Positions 57,651 through 64,000 of a DNA stretch of 64,000 nt are shown here, piece by piece; the stretch's first letter is position 1, and each line of letters begins with the position of its first letter. This DNA is from Petunia secreta (Eukaryota > Streptophyta > Magnoliopsida > Solanales > Solanaceae): positions 10,000,001 to 10,064,000 of the forward strand of contig JARKIP010000053.1 in assembly GCA_029990175.1 (NCBI GenBank), read 5' to 3'. The notes below the pieces were generated by a model. That model was not told the origin of the DNA and did no database searches. It saw nothing but the letters and a program-made list of their open reading frames with translations. A program made the translations under genes and the position numbers.

Positions 57651-59641
57651 ACTTGTATTATTTTATTTATAGGTCACGTAGTTTTTATTTTTCCTTGGAT
57701 TGCAGGTTCATGTAATGTCAAGGCTAAGTGTGGGGTGTCCTCACCCTTGCCTAATATTGATGACCTGATGAGGGAAGTCTGAGTACCTCATACTATATGG
57801 AATCTTGGAGGATGCTAGCACCAAGGACTAGAATCTTCAGGGAAGTTTTCTTTACCTTGCACTTTCTTATTTTTAGCACTGAGGACAGTGCTTAGTTTAA
57901 GTGTGGGGTGGGGAACTACCCTTTTATTTATTTTTGAGGTTAGGGATGCATGTACCGTAGGATTTTCTTTTGTACCGTAGGATTTCTTTTGTCACTTGAC
58001 TTTATTTTGATTTATTTCTTGCTTTAATATATGAAAAAATTGAAAAAAAAATTAGAAAACCAATGAAAAATTCCAAAAAGATTTTTCTTTTAGTTTTTAT
58101 AAGTGGTACATGTCATCCACCCCGTGGTTTTTCTTATGGCCTCGGTTCTTTTCTACGGGGAGGCCTTTGAACCGGGTAGTTTTTTTTTAGGATTAGCATA
58201 GTTAGTATAGGTGACCCTAGACGAAGGAAATAGGTGGAATGCTAGGTGCCTTTGATTTGTTTGATACCGGTGGACTTGAACTTGTTGCATGTGCTATTTT
58301 TGGTGTCTTTTGGTTTTAAATTGTGATGCATGCCTAGAGAAAAAATGGAACGACCTCCTTGAAATGCTTGAGTCCACGTGTTTGACTTTGTTGTGAACCT
58401 TTGTGCATTAGTACTTAATTTTCTACAAGTTGCACTCTAAATGCTTGATTGAGAGTTGTTGATGGAGCCTTTTTGTGTGGATCGTGTGCAATGTGTGATG
58501 TGAGGCATATTCTTATTATACTCCATGTTTGCATATCGGTGTCTAGAACTTGTCCCGTGTGTGTGCAAAGCGAAATCCTAGGTTTGCTCTAGTCGGGAAA
58601 TGATACAGGCCTTCTTTTGATTTGTCTACCCTTACATATACACCTTGGAATTGATTGTTGTGATTTCTTTGACCTTTTGTTGGCACCCACACCCCGAGCC
58701 TACCCACTTGTTTAAATTATTCTCTTTTGGCCCTTTACTCCTTAAACACTTTAGTTGATATTGTGATATTATTGCGGAGTTGTGGTTGAATATTGGAGGT
58801 TGTTGAGTGGAACCAATGAAGGGAAATACTTGATAAAATTGTGTAGTAGTTGTTTATGAGCATTGGCAAGGTTGGAAAGTAATGAAATTGAAAGGAAAAA
58901 AAAAAAGCAAAGTTGAAAAGAAAAAAATTGTGGAAAAAGAAATAAAGAGAGAAAAATATCCATTCCTTGCTAGTGTGTGCTTAAAAGAAAATTTGCTACT
59001 TGTTGAGAAGGTGTGTGTGAAAGTTGTTGATTGGGTGGCTTTGATGAGATTTGTACTTAATTAATTGTGATGTATTAAAGTGCTTAGGGAGGTAGTCATT
59101 ATTACCCATATGTATCCTACCAGCCCCTTAGCCTACATTACAACCTTTTTAAAGTCCTAGTTAATCCCGATTGGAGTGAGCTTATATTAGTGGAGTCCTA
59201 CACTACGGGCAAGCCTATGGTACATTGTGTGTGGCATGTGAGACTTTCATGAGAGTGAGTGAATTCATTCTATGTTATTGTCCCCGTTCTATTCCTGATA
59301 TTCATTGTTGTGTTTGATATTTGGGGGACACTCTTTTGCTTCATGTTGGTGAGGGCACATGGTTTGCATGAAATATGTGAAGTTGATGGCTTTTTGGTTG
59401 AGTAGATAGGTGTGATTTTGTGGGAGCATGGGAGCAATGGGTTGAGTTTGTGCATTTGAGCTATTTTGGGGTGGTTGTTCTCATATTTTTGAGTTTGTTA
59501 AATTATTGGCATGTTTGTGGACCCATAGTAGTCTTGTGTGCATTTGTTCAATGATCGGTATCAACCATAGTCATAGGCAGACCTGTTCTACCTAGGTTGG
59601 GAAGTTAGTTGTGACTTGCTCGAGGGCGAGCAAGGGTTCAA
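57651..59641 (+). other. Athila 3' internal region
   Basis: Non-coding, T/G-rich. It contains aagtgtggggt at about 57727, 57898 and 59639, an 18-bp doublet about tttgtaccgtaggatttt (57950-57995) and an A-rich purine stretch (58882-58955). The short ORFs show no family resemblance. Confidence 0.65.
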
Positions 59642-59652
59642 GTGTGGGGTGG
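59642..59652 (+). promoter_or_regulatory. Polypurine tract of the Athila element
   Basis: GTGTGGGGTGG immediately before the 3' LTR. Confidence 0.65.
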
Positions 59653-60999
59653 TGATGTTTGGCATTTGATGCCTATATTTCCTTAATATTTCCGCATGTT
59701 TGAGCTTTTGATTCGCCCGTTTTATAGTTTATGAATGTGGTTTTGCACTAATTTTATGTCGTGTGTATGTAGGTTGTTATGCAGTGCAATTGGAGCTTTA
59801 AAGAGCATGATCGAGCAAGAAAAGATTGGATTTTGATTGAGGATTGGATCGAGCACACGAAGACACAACACGGAGCGAGCAAAGGAGCAAGGAAACAGAA
59901 AATTGCACTGGTGCCACAGGTGGCGCGCCGTGCCGCCCAAAGCGCTGCACTGCCTGGCGCGATCTCCCATGCGGCGCGGGGCAAAAGCGTGCACACTTCG
60001 ACGGCCACTGGTTGTCTAGGCGCGGTCGTGGGCGCGGGGCGCCCGTTATAGCGCCCCTGGAGCGTTTTGGAACTTCCTATTTCGTCTAGGCTTAGGTCTA
60101 ACTTATTACCAGGCCTTTATAAACCCTATAAATACTCTTTTACTTAGTTTTTGGTAGAAGTTCAGACTTTGGAGCAAAATTGGAGAGCCCATAACATCTT
60201 GAACAAGGGTTTTTCTTCCTTCCATTAATCTATTACATCATTATTTCATTATTACATCAAATTTTTGTGTTGTTATTATGAGTATGCGTGGCTAAATCTT
60301 ACGTTCTAGGGTTAGAGTATTTCATGAAAGTTGATGTTTGAAGATTGATTTTCATTAATTGAATCCCATAACGTATTTCTTATTCTTTCTTGATTTCACT
60401 TGTGTAATTGTCAGGGCCCGATTATTACACATTATCTATGGTTTTTAGATTGAACTCGAAAGAGTTAATTTAATTACGTAATAAGAAAGAATAGGGCTTG
60501 ATTGTGAACCCGTGCATCGGAGAACCAATTTGTGAGCAGGATAGACATATACTTGCTTGCCTAGTTTAACTAATTACAGAATTCGTTAATGCGTGCACGT
60601 GATTCAACCCATAGACATATAGGGATTGGAGTAGCCTGCATAGACCGTGAAGAATCGAAAGGTTTTCACGGGTACATTTACTCTGTTAGTTAGTAATCCG
60701 GGATTTGAGAAGTGGAATCAATTGGAAAACTCAACTGGATTGTTCGTAACTTTGACCCTGGACCGTCTCCTTATTACTGATAACAACCCATTTTTGCTCC
60801 ATTGTTTGAATTCACTTCTACCATTTTAATTGTTGTTCTTTAGTTAATAAAATCTTCACTATTGGAAAAAGATCCTTGAATAGTTTATCGAAATTGTTTG
60901 CTAGAATTCAGTCTGAATAGTCCTCGTGGGAACGATACTCGATTTATCACTTTATTACTTGTCGACCACGTATACTTGCGTGTGCGTTTTGGAGCAACA
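59653..60999 (+). repeat. 3' LTR of the Athila element
   Basis: It starts TGATGTTTGGC and ends GGAGCAACA, nearly identical to the left LTR. TATA box at 60127-60134. A four-base duplication (gtta, near 60689) is among the differences. Confidence 0.93.
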
Positions 61000-61004
61000 A
61001 TTAA
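61000..61004. repeat. Athila target-site duplication (right)
   Basis: ATTAA, matching 54029-54033. Confidence 0.9.
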
Positions 61005-61140
61005 CGAGCAACAATGAAGCTAGTTTCAGAATAGCTCTCAAACATTCATTGAAAATTTGACTTATGCTCCATCCTGATCTAAAATAATCAGCATTGATGA
61101 ATTTGTTCTTCTCATGATGAGCCAAGATATTTTAATAACA
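61005..61140 (-). pseudogene. PIF/Harbinger transposase pseudogene, N-terminal part
   Basis: The minus strand reads NILAHHEKNKFINADYFRSG, then WSISQIFNECLRAILKLASL. This fits the helix-turn-helix region that precedes the DDE domain in plant Harbinger transposases (relatives have ...RSGETISRYFN...L). It leads into the Athila insertion point and continues at 54028 with PVLENETEDRW, with a one- or two-base frame change. Confidence 0.8.
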
Positions 61141-61958
61141 CACAGCCAATTTTTACTACATATTTACTATCAGTCAAACCTTTGACAACATTAATTAAGA
61201 TATCTAAAGAGTAAAATGTATTTCTATCCCTTTTTTTAACTTATCAACACACAAAATATCACTATCATGTAAGATAAGGTTTACATGAAATAGAACTTTA
61301 TGAATTCTAACACTCATATGGTACATAATCTCACGCCTATCTCGACGTTATTTTCTCAGGGAACAACGAGCCATGAAAAGGTAAAGAAAGACAAAAATAA
61401 TCGTTCCATAATCTCGTCAAGGATGACAAAACATACAATATTAGAGATTTGCAGAAGATCTATAATAACACCTAAAATTTCAAATTAAAAAAAAAAAGCT
61501 GAATCAGAGTTCCCATATCAAATTAGGGGTAATTTATCATAGCTTTTCACTTTTGAGCAGCAGAGTTCTTAATTTTGTTTAGACAAAATCTTCAGACACC
61601 CTAAAACAAACTAGACTATGCGTGTTTGGACTCAAAATAATAATAAGAATGAATAGAGGAACTAAGATTTTGATGAATGTACTGTACTTGTGGAGAAAAT
61701 CAAATAATATTTGCCTAAACACCATATGAAGATGCTTTAGAGCTTCATCGCCATTGTAGCTAAGTCAGCGCCAGAGAGAAGACTTATTTTCTAACTTTTT
61801 GAGAAATAGGTTTAGAGAGCATATAAAAGGGTTCATAGAGAAAATGGTAGTTTGATGTTGTGAAACCAAGTATTTGTTTACCAAACAAGGGATAGATCAG
61901 TACTAACTTTTAATACCGAGATTACTTTCCCTAGTACAGCAAACCAAACAGGTCCTAA
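61141..61958. other. AT-rich stretch without a gene
   Basis: Nothing is securely assigned. A possible second Tourist-like relic is suggested by gcgtgtttggactc near 61620 and aaaccaaacaggtcc ending at 61955, but the inverted ends match only roughly. Confidence 0.35.
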
Positions 61959-62195
61959 GGGGTCGTTTGGTACAAATGTGAGATATTGAGGAATTACAAT
62001 TTCGGGAGTAAAATTAGGACAAAATGTGGGATAATAAACCCACCTTTTATATGGGACAAGGTAATCCCATAATTTTGGGATAAGTGTTATCCCACTTTAG
62101 TACTTTAGCTAATCCCAACAACCAAACGTTGTATACCTCTTATCCTAAATTTTATCCTGAAATTATTATCCTAATCTCACATACTAAATGACCTC
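61959..62195. mobile_element. Tourist-like MITE (237 bp)
   Basis: The ends GGGGTCGTTTGGTAC and GTATGTGAGATTAGG-side ...TACTAAATGACCTC are imperfect inverted repeats flanked by TAA at 61956-61958 and 62196-62198. TAA duplication and a GGG...TTTGG end mark Tourist (PIF/Harbinger-type) MITEs. The interior is also self-complementary (gggataa/ttatccc). Confidence 0.75.
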
Positions 62196-62198
62196 TAA

Positions 62199-64000
62199 GT
62201 ATCTTAGTCCCATCAATTGTCTCTCCCTCATAAACTGATCAACTTCTACTACTTTTGATTGAAAAAGTAGCTTAAAATTTAACTTGAGAAGATCATATTT
62301 ATAAACAATCTTGAAATTAGTCATCTTAGTTGCTGAATGAAAATTGGTATTCTAACAAAATTCAACCAAGATAATCCATTTACTCCAATCTGACTACTGG
62401 TGCCCACTCACATATCTCAAGTAATTCTCCAAACACCTATCTCATCAATCTGAGGTCGATTAGGTGAGCTGTATACAAACCCAGTTTTCAACCATTGAAT
62501 AACTCTTTTCAGTACAAACTTGGGAATATCCTATCTATGCTAGAAACTATGCTAGTTGGTAAACTATGGAGCCAGTAAATCTGCTCCAAGAACAACATAG
62601 CTACATGCAAAATAGTAAAAGAGTGAGATAAAGTCATAAAATGAGCATACCTACTATATCTATCCACCACCCCAAAATTGTATCTAGTTCTCTATTATTC
62701 TTGAAACAATGAAGAAGAAACTAAAAGAAGAAAAGTGTATAGAAAATCTCAGTGGAAGTATTCCCTTCTTGAGAAATAGAGTTAAAAGGACCTCAAGTCT
62801 TGAAACAAAAAAAAAGACAACTATTGCTTTTCCCTTTTCCTTTTTCAACGAGTGGGGTTAAGGGGTGGATTATGCAATGGCCATTTCGAATCTTTAAAAC
62901 ATAAGGGCACAAATTAAAAGGGCTAAAAGATATATATTTTTCCACTTATACACGATTTTTAATCCATTCTCATTAAACATCTTCTCGCTTGTCAAAATTC
63001 AAAAGCTGAACTCTTCTCTTCTCTTCTCTTTTGTTTTTTGTTTTCTCCGATTCTCGTCTAATTTGGTCGCTTTTCATTTTATATCTTACAAATTTCCAAT
63101 AATCAGTCGAGTGGATAACCCATTATTTCAATATTCAAGGTAAAATTTTGCCACTTTCAAAATAATTTCATTGTGAGTTGAATTAGTTGAGGTGTGCGTA
63201 AGCTGGCCCGGACATCACTGTTATAAAAAAAATCCTAATTTCATTTTTATGGTAATTCTGGTGAATCTGGGTGCTTTTTTTCTTGGTTCTTTGTGGTTTA
63301 ACTACACAAAGAACCCAGAACAAGTGGTGGATGTGAACATCATTGATGTTATGTTTTCAACATCGATCATGATGTTTACATATTTGGAGTTATGTGTAAA
63401 CATTACGTTAGATATTTGAAACATCTTGATTTATGTTGAAAATATCTCTTTAGATGGAGATGTTCAACATATTCTAATGTCTACACATATAAGAAAATGT
63501 GTAACATCTAACAGCTATAAAAATACATCTGAAACCTATATTATGTTAGGAAAAACTAATTAATTTTAGTTTTGTTCGTTATACCAGATTTAGAAAGAAC
63601 CATGGACATTGTGGACGCCCTCTGAGACAAGTTCAGACTTTGGAAATTTGTTTCCTTTATTAGGAATATTACAACATACAACATACTCAATGATATTCCA
63701 CAAGTGAGATCTGGGGAGAGTGAGATGTATGTGGACCTTACCTCCACCAAGATGGAGAAACAATTTGTAATAGACCCTCTACTAAATAAAAATATTTAAA
63801 AACTCCTTTCGTAGGAATGATTATTTTATTTTGGTAATTTAAATAACTAAAAAATATTATTACCTAGTAGTTAGTTGATTTTTCTAGCTTTTATGTGTTT
63901 GGAATTAGGGATGTTCATTGTTCGGTTATAGTCGATTTTTCTTTGAAATAAAATCAAACCAATTAAGTCAGTTTTTCAAATTATATACGTAGCTTTATCC
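62199..64000. other. AT-rich stretch without a recognised gene
   Basis: A pyrimidine run (63014-63034, cttctcttctcttctctt) precedes a region that could be a plant 5' untranslated region, but no convincing ORF follows. The longest (63192-63419) has no family resemblance and a hydrophobic first half. Near 63906, agggatgttcattgttcggt resembles a hAT-type end like that near 40450. The sequence then runs out. Confidence 0.4.

Larger units (their letters stand above)
54034..60999 (+). mobile_element. Athila-type Gypsy element, gag-protease only (6.97 kb)
   Basis: LTRs of 1343 and 1347 bp, ATTAA duplications, an Athila-type primer site, gag and protease, then a long AT-rich 3' region with repeated gtgtggggt phrases typical of Athila. 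Reverse transcriptase, RNase H and most of integrase are missing, so it is non-autonomous. Confidence 0.92.

Noticed and set aside
63192..63419. 75-codon ORF as a small membrane protein gene
   Set aside because: It has one hydrophobic stretch only, no recognised family, AT-rich low-complexity context and no supporting signals.

Overview
The window is plant nuclear DNA made almost entirely of nested transposable elements. I found no convincing single-copy host gene, rRNA, tRNA gene, CRISPR array or bacterial signal. The element mix (pol-less Gypsy elements with very long LTRs, a Tat-type Gypsy with an antisense gene, Athila, Copia, CACTA, PIF/Harbinger, Stowaway- and Tourist-like MITEs) and the AT-rich composition fit a repeat-rich eudicot heterochromatic region. 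Solanaceae is my guess from general resemblance and is not proven by the sequence.

Layout, left to right. 1-8786: a minus-strand, pol-less Gypsy element (G1), cut by the left window edge, with its 5' LTR at 5199-8786. 8787-13450: the 3' part of a minus-strand Copia element (C1), with a Stowaway MITE at 9142-9402 in its flank. 13451-20551: the 3' LTR and 3' internal part of a second pol-less Gypsy element (G2), including tandem arrays of hairpin-forming repeats. 20552-26380: a CACTA transposon (TNP2 and Transposase_24-type genes) ending in a 3' terminus. 26384-28888 and 39652-40210: a decayed Copia (C2), split by a Tat-type Gypsy at 28889-39651. That element has 556-bp LTRs, a gag-pro-pol with a few lesions, and an antisense five-exon gene. 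40210-45339: AT-rich sequence with LTR and MITE relics. 45340-45580: the missing 5' end of C1. 45581-52098: the truncated 5' LTR, leader and gag of G2. 52099-53218: the missing 5' end of the CACTA. 53222-54033 and 61000-61140: a PIF/Harbinger transposase pseudogene, split by an Athila-type element at 54034-60999. 61005-64000: mostly unassigned, with a Tourist-like MITE at 61959-62195.

The main result is structural. C1, G2 and the CACTA are each broken in two, and all three breaks are explained by one inversion of about 31.5 kb (20552-52098). Undoing it on paper rejoins G2, restores the CACTA between matching GTC target duplications (26381-26383 read in reverse, and 53219-53221), and places G2 inside C1 between matching CTAAG duplications (45576-45580, and 13446-13450 read in reverse).

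Target-site duplications give a relative history. G2 entered C1. The Tat element entered C2 (CATAT). The CACTA entered beside the Harbinger relic (GTC). Athila entered the Harbinger gene (ATTAA). The inversion came after G2 and the CACTA. The most notable coding feature is the antisense gene in the Tat element: five exons, all four introns GT-AG with consistent phase, 847 codons, and a single in-frame stop.
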